The notes under the pieces: generated by a model | The model's input: the letters and a program-made list of their open reading frames with translations, nothing else | The model's database searches: none | Told to the model about the DNA's origin: nothing | Part shown: piece after piece, positions 35,220-43,612 of the stretch | Numbering within the stretch: position 1 is the stretch's first letter | Layout of the letters: each line of letters begins with the position of its first letter | NCBI RefSeq assembly: GCF_029855045.1 | Contig: NZ_CP123228.1 | Coordinates: forward strand, 4,340,001-4,404,000 | Reading direction: 5' to 3' | DNA from: Piscinibacter sp. XHJ-5 | GTDB taxonomy: Bacteria > Pseudomonadota > Gammaproteobacteria > Burkholderiales > Burkholderiaceae_C | Length of the DNA stretch: 64,000 nucleotides | Program-made: the position numbers and the translations under genes

Positions 35220-36500
35220 TCAGCCGCCGAACCAGCGTGCGGGCACGGTGACGAGCGAGGGGAACAGCACCATCAGGAACATCACCACCAGCTCGGCGAG
35301 CATGAAGGGCATCACGCCCCTGGTGACGTCGTCCATCTTCATGCGGCCCACGCCGGCGACCACGTTGAGCACGGTCCCGACGGGCGGCGTGATGAGCCCG
35401 ATGGAGTTGTTGATGATGAACAGCACGCCGAAGTACACGGGGTCGATGCCGGCGGCCTTGACGACCGGCATCAGCACCGGCGTGAGGATGAGGATGGTCG
35501 GCGTCATGTCCATGGCCGTGCCGACGACCATCACCAGCACCATGATCGCCACCAGCAGCAGCGTGGGACTGCCCATGAAGGGCTGCAGCAGGCCGATGAC
35601 CTTGCTCGGCAGGTCGGCCACCGTCACCAGCCAGGCCGACACCATGGCGGCGGCGACCAGCAGCATGATCACCGAGGTGGTCTTGGCCGCGGCGATGAAG
35701 ATGCCGTAGAGCTGCGACACCTTGAGCTCGCGATAGACCACGGTGGCGACGAACAGCGCATACACCGCCGCGACGACCGCGGCTTCGGTCGGCGTGAACA
35801 CGCCCATGCGCAGGCCGACGAGGATGATCACCGGCAGCATCAAGGCCCAGGTGGAGGCACGCAAGGCCTGCAGGATCTCGGCGCGCGACTTGCGTGCGGG
35901 CATCTCGATGTGCTCGCGGCGGCCCAGCCACCACCAGGTGAACCACAGCGAGGCCCCGATCAGCAGGCCGGGGAAGATGCCGGCGAGGAACAGCTTGCTG
36001 ATCGACACGTTGGCGGCCACGCCGAAGATGACGAAACCGATGGAAGGCGGAATGACCGGGCCGATGATCCCCGAGGCGGCGATCAGGCCGCCGGCGCGCG
36101 CCTTGTCGTGGCCCGCCTTGACCATCATCGGCAGCAGCAGCGCGGTCAGCGCGGCCGCGTCGGCCACCGCCGAGCCGGACAACGCCGACAGCAGCACCGC
36201 GGCCATGATGGCGACATAGCCCAGGCCGCCCTTCACGTGGCCGACCACCGACATCGCCAGGTCGACAATGCGCCGCGACAGGCCGCCGACGTTCATGATC
36301 TCGCCGGCCAGCATGAAGAACGGCACGGCGAGCAGCGGGAAGCTGTCGGCGCCGTTGAGGACGTTCTGCGCCAGGATCTGCGCGTCGAAGAGGTCGAGGT
36401 GCCACATCAGCGCCACGCCGCTGGCGAGCAGCGCGAAGGCGATGGGAATGCCCAGCGCCATCGCGGCGAGCAGCGATCCGATGAAGATGCCGACGGTCAT
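35220..36500 (-). CDS. TRAP transporter large permease (DctM family)
   Basis: The product has 426 residues and about twelve transmembrane helices. The start MTVGIFIGSLLAAMALGIPI at 36500 overlaps the small permease stop (ATGA). Family motifs are visible: VPFFMLAGEIMNVGGLSRRI, ASGIIGPVIPPSIGFVIFG and NSIGLITPPVGTVLNVVAG, the paired hairpins that bind Na+ and substrate. The longer open frame to 37106 only shadows dctQ. Confidence 0.94.
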   Translation of the reverse strand: MTVGIFIGSLLAAMALGIPIAFALLASGVALMWHLDLFDAQILAQNVLNGADSFPLLAVPFFMLAGEIMNVGGLSRRIVDLAMSVVGHVKGGLGYVAIMAAVLLSALSGSAVADAAALTALLLPMMVKAGHDKARAGGLIAASGIIGPVIPPSIGFVIFGVAANVSISKLFLAGIFPGLLIGASLWFTWWWLGRREHIEMPARKSRAEILQALRASTWALMLPVIILVGLRMGVFTPTEAAVVAAVYALFVATVVYRELKVSQLYGIFIAAAKTTSVIMLLVAAAMVSAWLVTVADLPSKVIGLLQPFMGSPTLLLVAIMVLVMVVGTAMDMTPTILILTPVLMPVVKAAGIDPVYFGVLFIINNSIGLITPPVGTVLNVVAGVGRMKMDDVTRGVMPFMLAELVVMFLMVLFPSLVTVPARWFGG

Positions 36501-37072
36501 GGCCGGCTCCCTTGCGGCGCGGCGTTGTCGCGCGCCAGCTCGGCCTGCAGCGCTTCGAGCTCGCCCTGCTCCTCCGATTCCTTGACCATGACGAGCTCGG
36601 CTTCGCTGAGCTGGCCGGTGACGGCGCGCCACATCTCGCGCGCGATGAGCAAGGCAGCCGACACGGCGAACACCACGCCGGCGGCGTAGAACACGGCCGT
36701 CGATGCGCCTGTCACCGGAGCGGCGACGTCCCAGTTGATGCGGGCCTGCTCGAGGCTGCCCCTGAACAGCAGCCAGCAGATGAACAACATCAGTGCCTGG
36801 CCGACCAGCAGGCAGGCCTTCTTGCCGGCCACCGGCAGGCGGGACACCAGCATGTCGGTGCCGAGATGCCCGTGCTCCTTCAGCGCGACGATGGCGCCCA
36901 GGAAGGTGAGCCAGACGAAGAGCCATCGCGACACCTCTTCCGACACCGTGATGCCGGAATTGAAGGCATAGCGCAGCACGACATTGCCGAACACCAGGAC
37001 GACCATGACCGCGAGGAAGAACGCGATCAGCGCATCGAGTGCGCGGCAGTACAGATCGATCAAGCGGGTCAC
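36497..37072 (-). CDS. TRAP transporter small permease (DctQ family)
   Basis: The product has 191 residues and four transmembrane helices (about 15-35, 48-66, 86-106 and 128-150). FNSGITVSEEVSRWLFVWLT is the conserved segment of the family. It is the first gene of the TRAP-shikimate operon, with GGAGAC just before the ATG. The C-terminus has a charged helix (EAELVMVKESEEQGELEALQ) longer than in most homologues. Confidence 0.92.
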   Translation of the reverse strand: MTRLIDLYCRALDALIAFFLAVMVVLVFGNVVLRYAFNSGITVSEEVSRWLFVWLTFLGAIVALKEHGHLGTDMLVSRLPVAGKKACLLVGQALMLFICWLLFRGSLEQARINWDVAAPVTGASTAVFYAAGVVFAVSAALLIAREMWRAVTGQLSEAELVMVKESEEQGELEALQAELARDNAAPQGSRP

Positions 37073-37142
37073 GTTGTCTCCTCGGACCTCGATGGAATGC
37101 CGTCACGACGGGGTCGTTGGCGGCGCGTCTTGTTAATGTACG

Positions 37143-37154
37143 AACTGGTTAGTT
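37143..37154. promoter_or_regulatory. Candidate TetR operator / promoter of the shikimate operon
   Basis: AACTGGTTAGTT has AACT/AGTT arms around a four-base centre. It lies 71 bases before the first operon gene in a locally AT-rich patch (37131-37160) unlike its surroundings. On the minus strand the sequence reads AACTAACCAGTTCGTACATT, with TACATT as a possible -10 box. Many TetR regulators bind AACTAACC-type palindromes. It sits between the operon and the TetR gene. Confidence 0.45.
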
Positions 37155-37228
37155 TTTCGGTATGAGGGTTTTCCCTCGAGGCCCTGGACGGTGCAAGTCA
37201 TGACGCACGGCGATATCGGACGCCCTCT

Positions 37229-37266
37229 CCCTCTCCCGCTCGCGGGAGAGGGCTGGGGTGAGGGCG
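37229..37266. repeat. Left boundary module of composite repeat array 2
   Basis: A perfect 24-base palindrome (37229-37252, centre CGCTCG) is followed by ctggggtgagggcg. It is the best-preserved copy of the dispersed module, nearly identical to 8828-8864. Confidence 0.85.
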
Positions 37267-37318
37267 CCCATCTCCGGCCGTGGTGACCGGCCCGGCGTTT
37301 GCGAAGAGACACCGGCCT

Positions 37319-37560
37319 CCGTTCGTCCTGGGCCCTTCGACAGGCTCAGCCCAGGCCCGTTGAAGCTGCACACGATCGGCATGCAGCTTCGGCAAGCTCA
37401 GCCGGAGAGGTCGAGCCGTGCGGCGCTGCCCTTCGACAAGCTCAGGGCGAACGGAGGCCGGTCTGCCTCCCCATGCCGTTCGCCCTGAGCTTGTCGAAGG
37501 GCTCGTTGCAGTCAGAAGTCCGTTCGCGCGAACGGCATGGGGAGCAGAAGTCTTGCTTGT
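37319..37560. repeat. Composite repeat array 2: one unit homologous to array 1
   Basis: This single unit contains the same blocks as array 1 in the same orientation: CCCTTCGACAGGCTCAG, GAAGCTGCACACGATCGGCA, AGCTCAGCCGGAGAGGTCGA, then the two inverted CTTCGACAAGCTCAGGGCGA modules, and a shared right end with GGCATGGG and a CAGAAG-CTTG block. With its boundary modules it fills most of the 569-base gap (37073-37641) between the TRAP operon and the TetR gene. No gene is supported there. Confidence 0.88.
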
Positions 37561-37576
37561 AAGGAAAGCGCGGCGA

Positions 37577-37612
37577 AACCCTCACCCCGACCCTCTCCCG
37601 CAAGCGGCAGAG
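37577..37612. repeat. Right boundary module of composite repeat array 2
   Basis: AACCCTCACCCCGACCCTCT then cccgcaagcggcagag is a copy of the module that ends array 1, with a mismatched stem. It lies 30 bases from the stop codon of the TetR gene. Confidence 0.75.
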
Positions 37613-37641
37613 TGGTAGCCACGGGCAGGGTGACAGACCCC

Positions 37642-38328
37642 CTACCGCCGCACGAACCGCACCACCATCTCGATGATGCTGTCGCGCCGCGCGCTCAGCG
37701 CCCGTGGCGATTCCAGGTCGCGCTTGAAGATCAGCGAGAAGGTGTGCCGGTTCGACACGTTGAAGAAGCACAGTGCCGAGATCGACATGTGCAGGTCCAC
37801 CGGATCGACGTCCTTGCGGAACACGCGCGCCTTCACGCCCCGCTCGTAGACGTCGCGCACGGCGGCAATCGCCGGCACGTTGAGCTGCTGGATCTTCTTG
37901 CTCTGCGCGAGGAACTCGCCACGGTTGATGTTCTCGGTCATCACCAGCCGGATGAAATCGGGGTTCTCCAGCTGGTAGTCGAAGGTGAAGCCCACCAGCT
38001 TGCGCAGCGCATCCTCCGGCGGCAGGTCCTCCAGGTGCAGATCGGACTCGATGTGGCGGATGCGGCTGTACGCCTCCTCCAGCACGGCGACGTACAGCCC
38101 CTCCTTGCTGCCGAAGTAGTAATAGATCATCCGCTTGCTGGTCCGCGTGGCCGCGGCGATCTCGTCGATGCGCGCGCCCGACAGCCCCTTGTCGGCGAAT
38201 TCGGCGGTGGCCACCTCGAGGATGTTGGCCATCGTCCGCTCCGGATCATTCGTGCGCGGCTGCGGCGACGGGGCCGCGGCCCGCTTCATCGAGCGGGGCC
38301 GACGGGCGATCTGTACTGGTTCGTTCAT
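37642..38328 (-). CDS. TetR family transcriptional regulator
   Basis: The product has 228 residues. After a Pro/Arg-rich N-terminal tail of about 30 residues, the HTH (about 33-78) reads MANILEVATAEFADKGLSGA then RIDEIAAATRTSKRMIYYYF. The C-terminal ligand domain carries VMTENINRGEFLAQSKKIQQ and ISALCFFNVSNRHTFSLIF. It is transcribed in the same direction as the TRAP-shikimate operon downstream, across repeat array 2, so it is the likely regulator of that operon. The ligand is unknown. Confidence 0.92.
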   Translation of the reverse strand: MNEPVQIARRPRSMKRAAAPSPQPRTNDPERTMANILEVATAEFADKGLSGARIDEIAAATRTSKRMIYYYFGSKEGLYVAVLEEAYSRIRHIESDLHLEDLPPEDALRKLVGFTFDYQLENPDFIRLVMTENINRGEFLAQSKKIQQLNVPAIAAVRDVYERGVKARVFRKDVDPVDLHMSISALCFFNVSNRHTFSLIFKRDLESPRALSARRDSIIEMVVRFVRR

Positions 38329-38337
38329 TCCGTCAGT

Positions 38338-38440
38338 CTAGGGCCTGTTTACGCTATGGGAGGCCTCGCGCCGGTGCCTGGCAGGCACCGGCCCTGCGGG
38401 TGATCTCAGCAAAGCCTCCCATAGCGTTAACAGGCCCTAG
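38338..38440. mobile_element. MITE-like element with 23-base inverted ends and CTAG flanks
   Basis: GGCCTGTTTACGCTATGGGA (from 38342) is matched in inverted form by the segment ending at 38436, with one mismatch over 23 bases. CTAG is present on each side (38338-38341 and 38437-38440), which fits a four-base target duplication. Inside, GCCGGTGCCT and AGGCACCGGC form a second hairpin. The whole 95-base unit is non-coding. It lies between the TetR gene and the sensor-kinase gene, in the 308-base gap that also holds both promoters. Confidence 0.75.
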
Positions 38441-38636
38441 CGGCCCTCGCCTGCGCTTCGTCGGCTGCCGGCGTGCCCGGACCGCGCCATCGCGTGACCC
38501 GTCCGATCGCGCTTGGGCGTCGACAGCGCGCCCGCCACACTGGCGCGGCCCCCGCCTTGCTGGCAATCCCGGTGCTGCCGCCGGCGGGCCCATGCTCTAC
38601 TTTCCCGGCTGAACCTTCGCCTTCCCGCCATCGCGC

Positions 38637-39716
38637 ATGCCCGCTGCCGATCTCCCCCTGCCCCGCGGCCCGGCCCCGGTCCTGGCGTGGCGGCGCATCC
38701 GCTTCACGCTGCTCGCCTCGCTGCCGTTCGGCCTCATCCTCAGCTTCGCGGCCGGCACGACGCTGTTCACCGGCATCGTGCGCACCATGACGCTCGGCCT
38801 GCTCGCGATGCTGGTCTTCGGCTGGTTCGAGCGCTGGCCGGCGCGGCTGCCGCGCTGGCTGGCCCGCTGGGTGTGGCAGCTGCTGGGCGTGGCCGTGGCC
38901 GTGCCGATCGGCACGGCCGTCGCGCTGTGGCTGACGAAGGGCGCGCCCGCGCCCGTCCCCTACCAGCCGGGACGGGCCTTCTTCAGCCTGTTCGGGATGG
39001 GCGTGCTGTTCGCGCCGTGGATCGCCCTGGCGGCCATGGTGCGCCAGCGCGAGGCGCTGGCGCGCGAGCAGGCGCTCGGCTTCCAGCTCGAGCGCAGCGA
39101 GCTCGAGCGGCAGGCGCTGGATGCGCGCATGCGGCTGCTGCAGGCCCAGGTGCAGCCGCACTTCCTGTTCAACACGCTGGCCAACATCCGCGCCCTGGTC
39201 AATGCGGGGTCGCCGCAGGCTCCCGCCGTGCTCGACAGCCTCATCGCCTACCTGCGCGCCGCCGTGCCGCGCCTGGACGAATCGACGAGCACGCTCGGAC
39301 AGGAGCTGGAGCTGGTGCGCGCCTACCTGGCGCTGATGCACATGCGCATGCCGGACCGCCTGCAGTTCACGCTTCACGCCGACGAGGCGGCGCACGGCCT
39401 GCGCTGTCCGCCGATGACGCTGCTGACCCTGGTCGAGAACGCGGTGCGCCACGGCATCGACCCCGGGGAGGAAGGCGGGCGCATCGAGGTCAGCGTGCTC
39501 GTGCGCGGCGGGCGCTGCATCGCCCGCGTCATCGACACCGGCGTCGGGCTGCAGCGCACCGACGAAGGACCGGGAACCGGCCTGTCGACGCTGCGCGAGC
39601 GCATGCAACTCGCCTTCGGCGGCGACGCGAGCCTCAGCCTGTCCGGCCTGGTGCCGCACGGCGTGTGCGCCGAGCTGGAGTTCCCCGCCGAGCGTGAGCC
39701 CAGGAGCGCACCGTGA
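38637..39716 (+). CDS. LytS/AlgZ-type sensor histidine kinase
   Basis: The product has 359 residues. Four transmembrane helices (about 22-40, 46-63, 78-99 and 114-134) lead to a coiled coil and the His_kinase domain with phospho-acceptor His175 in QVQPHFLFNTLANIRAL. The ATPase domain shows TLVENAVRHGI (N box) and GTGLSTLRERM (G box). The kinase has no separate extracytoplasmic sensor domain, so it may sense a membrane signal. Its stop overlaps the response-regulator start (GTGA). Confidence 0.93.
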   Translation: MPAADLPLPRGPAPVLAWRRIRFTLLASLPFGLILSFAAGTTLFTGIVRTMTLGLLAMLVFGWFERWPARLPRWLARWVWQLLGVAVAVPIGTAVALWLTKGAPAPVPYQPGRAFFSLFGMGVLFAPWIALAAMVRQREALAREQALGFQLERSELERQALDARMRLLQAQVQPHFLFNTLANIRALVNAGSPQAPAVLDSLIAYLRAAVPRLDESTSTLGQELELVRAYLALMHMRMPDRLQFTLHADEAAHGLRCPPMTLLTLVENAVRHGIDPGEEGGRIEVSVLVRGGRCIARVIDTGVGLQRTDEGPGTGLSTLRERMQLAFGGDASLSLSGLVPHGVCAELEFPAEREPRSAP

Positions 39717-40498
39717 CGGCGCGGCGACCCACGGCACTCATCGCGGACGACGAGCCGCTGCTGCGCGACGAGCTGGCGCTGATGCTCTCCCAGGCGTGGC
39801 CCGAGCTGGAGGTGGTGGCGCAGGCGCGCAACGGCCGCGAGGCGGTCGAGCGCTTCGAGGCGCAGCAGCCCGACATCTGCTTCCTCGACGTGCACATGCC
39901 CGGGGTGTCGGGCGTCGAAGCGGCACGCCAGATCGGCCCGCGTGCGCACCTGGTGTTCGTGACGGCCTTCGACCAGTACGCGCTGAGCGCCTTCGAGCAC
40001 GGCGTGCTCGACTACCTGGTCAAGCCGGTCGAGCCGGCGCGCCTGGCGACCACCGTCTCGCGGCTGCAGGCGCGGCTGCGCGATGCGCAGCCGGCGCAGG
40101 CCACCGACGCCCTGCTGGAGCAGCTGGCAGCGCATCTGCAGCGCAAGGGCACGGCGGCGCCGCTGAAGTGGATCCGTGCCACCGTGGGACAGACGCTGCG
40201 GCTGATCGCCGTCGACGAGATCGACTTCCTGCGCTCCGACGAGAAGTACACGCTGATCGCCTGGCGCGGCGACGGCGGCAAGCCGGGCGAGGCGCTGATC
40301 CGCGCGCCGCTGAAGGAGCTGCTCCCGCAACTCGATGCCAGCCAGTTCGCGCAGGTGCACCGCTCCGTCGTCGTCAACCTCCACGCCATCAGCCACGTGA
40401 CCCGGGGCCTCAACGAGACGGCCGACATCCACCTCAAGGGACGCGACGAGGTGCTGCCGGTGAGCCGAACCTTCCTCCACCTGTTCCGGCAGATGTGA
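39713..40498 (+). CDS. LytTR family response regulator
   Basis: The product has 261 residues from a GTG. The receiver domain holds Asp12-Asp13 in LIADDEPLL, phospho-acceptor Asp59 in ICFLDVHMPG, and Lys in DYLVKPVEPA. The C-terminal LytTR DNA-binding domain (about 160-258) shows IDFLRSDEKYTLIAWRG, FAQVHRSVVVNLHAI and VLPVSRTFLHLFRQM. It is the partner of the kinase just upstream. Such pairs control murein, alginate or carbon-starvation functions; the target here is unknown. Confidence 0.94.
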   Translation: MTARRPTALIADDEPLLRDELALMLSQAWPELEVVAQARNGREAVERFEAQQPDICFLDVHMPGVSGVEAARQIGPRAHLVFVTAFDQYALSAFEHGVLDYLVKPVEPARLATTVSRLQARLRDAQPAQATDALLEQLAAHLQRKGTAAPLKWIRATVGQTLRLIAVDEIDFLRSDEKYTLIAWRGDGGKPGEALIRAPLKELLPQLDASQFAQVHRSVVVNLHAISHVTRGLNETADIHLKGRDEVLPVSRTFLHLFRQM

Positions 40499-40504
40499 CG
40501 CGGC

Positions 40505-41428
40505 TCAGGCCTCGCCCCGCGACGCTTGGGCCGCCTTGGCATCCTGCACCAGCAGATCGACCAGGTCGCGCGCGAAGCCCGGCAGCGCCTCCAGGCTGCG
40601 CACGCAGATCTGCATCTCGCGCAGCGCCCAGTCGTCGGCCAGCGGCACGATGGCCACGTCGAGCGTGCGCGCATGCCGTCGCGCCGCCGCCCCGGGCAGC
40701 ACGCCGACGCCCACGCCGGCTTCGATCAGCCGGCACGCCGCCTCGACATTGCCGGCCTGGATGCGCAGCTTCAACGGCCGATGCAGCCCGTCGCAGATGC
40801 GCTGCAGGAAGGCGTGGATCGCGCTGGCCTCGGGCAGTCCGACATGGTCGAGCTCCAGCGTCTGCGCGAAGTCGACGCCGCCGGCCGCGGCCAGCGCGTG
40901 TCCGCGGGGCACCACCAGCACCAGCCGGTCGGTGCGGTAGGGAATCGCCTGCAGGCTCTCGGTGCGCACGGCGCCGGCAACGATGCCGATGTCGGTCTGG
41001 CCTTCGGACACCGCCCGGACGATGTCGTGCGAAAGCTTCTCGCGCAAGTCGATGTTCACGTCGGGGTGGTTCTGCAGGTAGGCGCGCAGCACCGGGGGCA
41101 GGAACTCGCCCACCGCGGTGGTGTTGGCGAACACCCGCAGGTGGCCCTTGATGCCTTGCGCGTACTCCTGCAGGTCGCCGCGCAGGTGCTCGATCTGCGC
41201 GAGCACCAGCCTCGCGTGGTGCACCAGGGCCTGGCCGGGCGGCGTCAGCGTCACGCCCTGGCTGGTGCGGTACAGCAGCTTCGTGCCGATCGCTTCCTCG
41301 AGGTTCTTGATGCGCGTGCTCGCCGCCGGCACCGACAGGTGCGAGGCCTCCGCGCCCCTGGTCACGCTGTTGGCCTCGGCCACGTGCACCATGAGGCGCA
41401 GGTCCACCAGATCGAAATGCATCGCCAT
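40505..41428 (-). CDS. LysR family transcriptional regulator
   Basis: The product has 307 residues. The HTH at the N-terminus reads LRLMVHVAEANSVTRGAEAS, then HLSVPAASTRIKNLEEAIGT. The periplasmic-binding-like effector domain runs from about residue 95 to 295. An ATG two codons later (41422) is an alternative start. It is divergent from the CoA-thioester operon, 96 bases away, the classic arrangement for a LysR activator whose inducer is the pathway substrate or an intermediate. Confidence 0.93.
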   Translation of the reverse strand: MAMHFDLVDLRLMVHVAEANSVTRGAEASHLSVPAASTRIKNLEEAIGTKLLYRTSQGVTLTPPGQALVHHARLVLAQIEHLRGDLQEYAQGIKGHLRVFANTTAVGEFLPPVLRAYLQNHPDVNIDLREKLSHDIVRAVSEGQTDIGIVAGAVRTESLQAIPYRTDRLVLVVPRGHALAAAGGVDFAQTLELDHVGLPEASAIHAFLQRICDGLHRPLKLRIQAGNVEAACRLIEAGVGVGVLPGAAARRHARTLDVAIVPLADDWALREMQICVRSLEALPGFARDLVDLLVQDAKAAQASRGEA

Positions 41429-41524
41429 GCGGCCATTGTGGCGACTGCGGTCTTCAAGCGCTTGGAAGACGCCCTTTGGCAATCGCCAATTGCGCACGGC
41501 GCGCCCAGGAACGAAGCTCGCGCC

Positions 41525-42376
41525 ATGAACCAGGCCCTTTCCTCCCTGCGCGACTGGACAGGCCGCACCGAGCGCCGCAGCGACGAGGCGACTGCCGCCC
41601 CGCTGGCCGCGTTGTCGGCCACGCTGGACCGCGACGATCCCTTGCCGGTGCCCGGCAGCGACGTGCCGCCGCTGGCCCACTGGCTGTATTTCACCCCGCT
41701 GGCACGCCAGAGCGAGATCGGCCCCGACGGCCACGCCCGGCGCGGCGGCTTCCTGCCGCCGGTGCCGCTGCCGCGCCGCATGTGGGCGGGCGGTCGGCTG
41801 CAGTTCGAGCATGCGCTGCAGGTCGGCGACGAGATCACGCGCGATTCGCGCATCGCCGACGTCAGCATCAAGGAAGGCCGCAGCGGCGCGCTGGTCTTCG
41901 TGACGGTGCGCCACGAGATCACCAACGCACGCGGCGTGGCGCTCACCGAAGAGCACGACATCGTCTATCGCGACAACCCGCAGCCCGGCGCTGCGGTGCC
42001 GACGCCGCAGCCCGCCCCGGCGGACGACAGGTTCTCGCGCGGCATCGTGCCCGACCCGGTGCTGCTGTTCCGCTACTCCGCGCTCACCTTCAACGGCCAC
42101 CGCATTCACTACGACCGCCCCTACGCGACGGGGGTGGAGGGCTACCCGGGCCTCATCGTCCACGGCCCGCTGATCGCCACGCTGCTGCTCGACCTGCTGC
42201 GGCGCCAGCAGCCGCAGGCGCGGGTGCTGCGCTTCTCGTTCAAGGCCGTGCGCCCGCTGTTCGACATCCACCCCTTCGCCGTCTGCGGGCGGCCCGACGG
42301 CGAGCGCCGCTTCGCGCTGTGGGCTCGCGACCACGAAGGCCTGCTCGCCATGCAGGCGACCGCCGACATTGCCTGA
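41525..42376 (+). CDS. MaoC/FAS1-like CoA-ester dehydratase (mesaconyl-C4-CoA hydratase type)
   Basis: The product has 283 residues with two hot-dog halves. The second half holds the hydratase motif: FNGHRIHYDRPYATGVEGYP, with the Asp and His of the family, and GLIVHGPLIATLL. Relatives include mesaconyl-C4-CoA hydratase of the 3-hydroxypropionate cycle and itaconyl-CoA hydratase. With a CitE-like lyase and a CaiB transferase in the same operon, hydration of mesaconyl- or itaconyl-CoA to citramalyl-CoA is the best guess. It starts the operon. Confidence 0.82.
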   Translation: MNQALSSLRDWTGRTERRSDEATAAPLAALSATLDRDDPLPVPGSDVPPLAHWLYFTPLARQSEIGPDGHARRGGFLPPVPLPRRMWAGGRLQFEHALQVGDEITRDSRIADVSIKEGRSGALVFVTVRHEITNARGVALTEEHDIVYRDNPQPGAAVPTPQPAPADDRFSRGIVPDPVLLFRYSALTFNGHRIHYDRPYATGVEGYPGLIVHGPLIATLLLDLLRRQQPQARVLRFSFKAVRPLFDIHPFAVCGRPDGERRFALWARDHEGLLAMQATADIA

Positions 42377-42385
42377 TCGACCGAC

Positions 42386-43549
42386 ATGCTGAAGACCGCC
42401 ACCGACAAGCACCAGGACATCCGCGACGCCGTGCGCGCCCTTTGCGCCGAGTACCCGGACGAGTACCACCGCCGCATCGACGAGCAGCGCGCCTATCCGG
42501 AGGCCTTCGTCGACGCCCTCACCCACGCCGGCTGGATGGCCGCGATGATCCCGCAGGAGTACGGCGGCTCCGGCCTGGGCCTCACCGAGGCGTCGGTGAT
42601 CATGGAGGAGATCAACCGCTCGGGCGGCAACTCCGGCGCCTGCCACGGCCAGATGTACAACATGGGCACGCTGCTGCGCCACGGGTCGCCGGCGCAGAAG
42701 CGGCTGTACCTGCCGAAGATCGCCACCGGCGAGCTGCGCCTGCAGTCGATGGGCGTCACCGAGCCCAGCACCGGCACCGACACCACCAAGATCAAGACCA
42801 CCGCGGTGCGCCGCGGCGACCGCTATGTGGTCAACGGCCAGAAGGTGTGGATCTCGCGCGTGCAGCACAGCGACCTGATGATCCTGCTGGCCCGCACGAC
42901 GCCGCTGGCCGACGTGAAGAAGAAGTCCGAAGGCATGTCGATCTTCCTGGTCGACCTGCGCGAGGCCGTGGGCCACGGCATGACGGTGCGGCCGATTCCC
43001 AACATGGTCAACCACGAGACCAACGAGCTCTTCTTCGAGAACCTCGAGATCCCGGCGGAGAACCTGATCGGCGAGGAAGGCCACGGCTTCAAGTACATCC
43101 TCGACGGGCTCAACGCCGAGCGCACGCTGATCGCAGCCGAGTGCATCGGCGACGGCTACTGGTTCGTCGACCGCGTCACCCGCTACGCCAGCGAGCGCGT
43201 GGTGTTCGGCCGGCCGATCGGCCAGAACCAGGGCGTGCAGTTCCCGATCGCCGAGTCGTACATCGAGGTCGAGGCGGCGAACCTGATGCGCTGGAAGGCC
43301 TGCGAGCTGTTCGATGCGCAACAGCCCTGCGGCGCGCAAGCCAACATGGCCAAGTACCTCGCGGCCAAGGCCTCGTGGGAGGCGGCCAACGCCTGCATCC
43401 AGTTCCATGGCGGCTTCGGCTTCGCCAACGAATACGACGTGGAGCGCAAGTTCCGCGAGACGCGGCTGTACCAGGTCGCGCCGATCTCGACGAACCTGAT
43501 CCTGTCGTATGTGGCGGAGCATCTGCTCGGGTTGCCTCGGTCGTTCTGA
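42386..43549 (+). CDS. Acyl-CoA dehydrogenase
   Basis: The product has 387 residues. FAD-binding residues lie in LQSMGVTEPSTGTDTTKIKT and KVWISRVQHSDLMILLART. The C-terminal helices show NACIQFHGGFGFANEYDVER, with a likely catalytic Glu in the NEYDVE turn. The gap to the hydratase is nine bases. Possible substrates are methylsuccinyl-CoA (giving mesaconyl-CoA) or another short branched acyl-CoA; the choice is inferred from the operon. Confidence 0.92.
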   Translation: MLKTATDKHQDIRDAVRALCAEYPDEYHRRIDEQRAYPEAFVDALTHAGWMAAMIPQEYGGSGLGLTEASVIMEEINRSGGNSGACHGQMYNMGTLLRHGSPAQKRLYLPKIATGELRLQSMGVTEPSTGTDTTKIKTTAVRRGDRYVVNGQKVWISRVQHSDLMILLARTTPLADVKKKSEGMSIFLVDLREAVGHGMTVRPIPNMVNHETNELFFENLEIPAENLIGEEGHGFKYILDGLNAERTLIAAECIGDGYWFVDRVTRYASERVVFGRPIGQNQGVQFPIAESYIEVEAANLMRWKACELFDAQQPCGAQANMAKYLAAKASWEAANACIQFHGGFGFANEYDVERKFRETRLYQVAPISTNLILSYVAEHLLGLPRSF

Positions 43550-43612
43550 CCGGGGTTCGTGGTTGAAGAAATCGTCGATCACCCTCAACGGATTCGAAGG
43601 ACATCATTTCCC

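Noticed and set aside
38338..38440. Simple rho-independent terminator of the TetR or kinase gene
   Set aside because: It lies upstream of both genes rather than downstream, lacks a T run, and has CTAG duplications and 23-base terminal repeats that fit a mobile element better.
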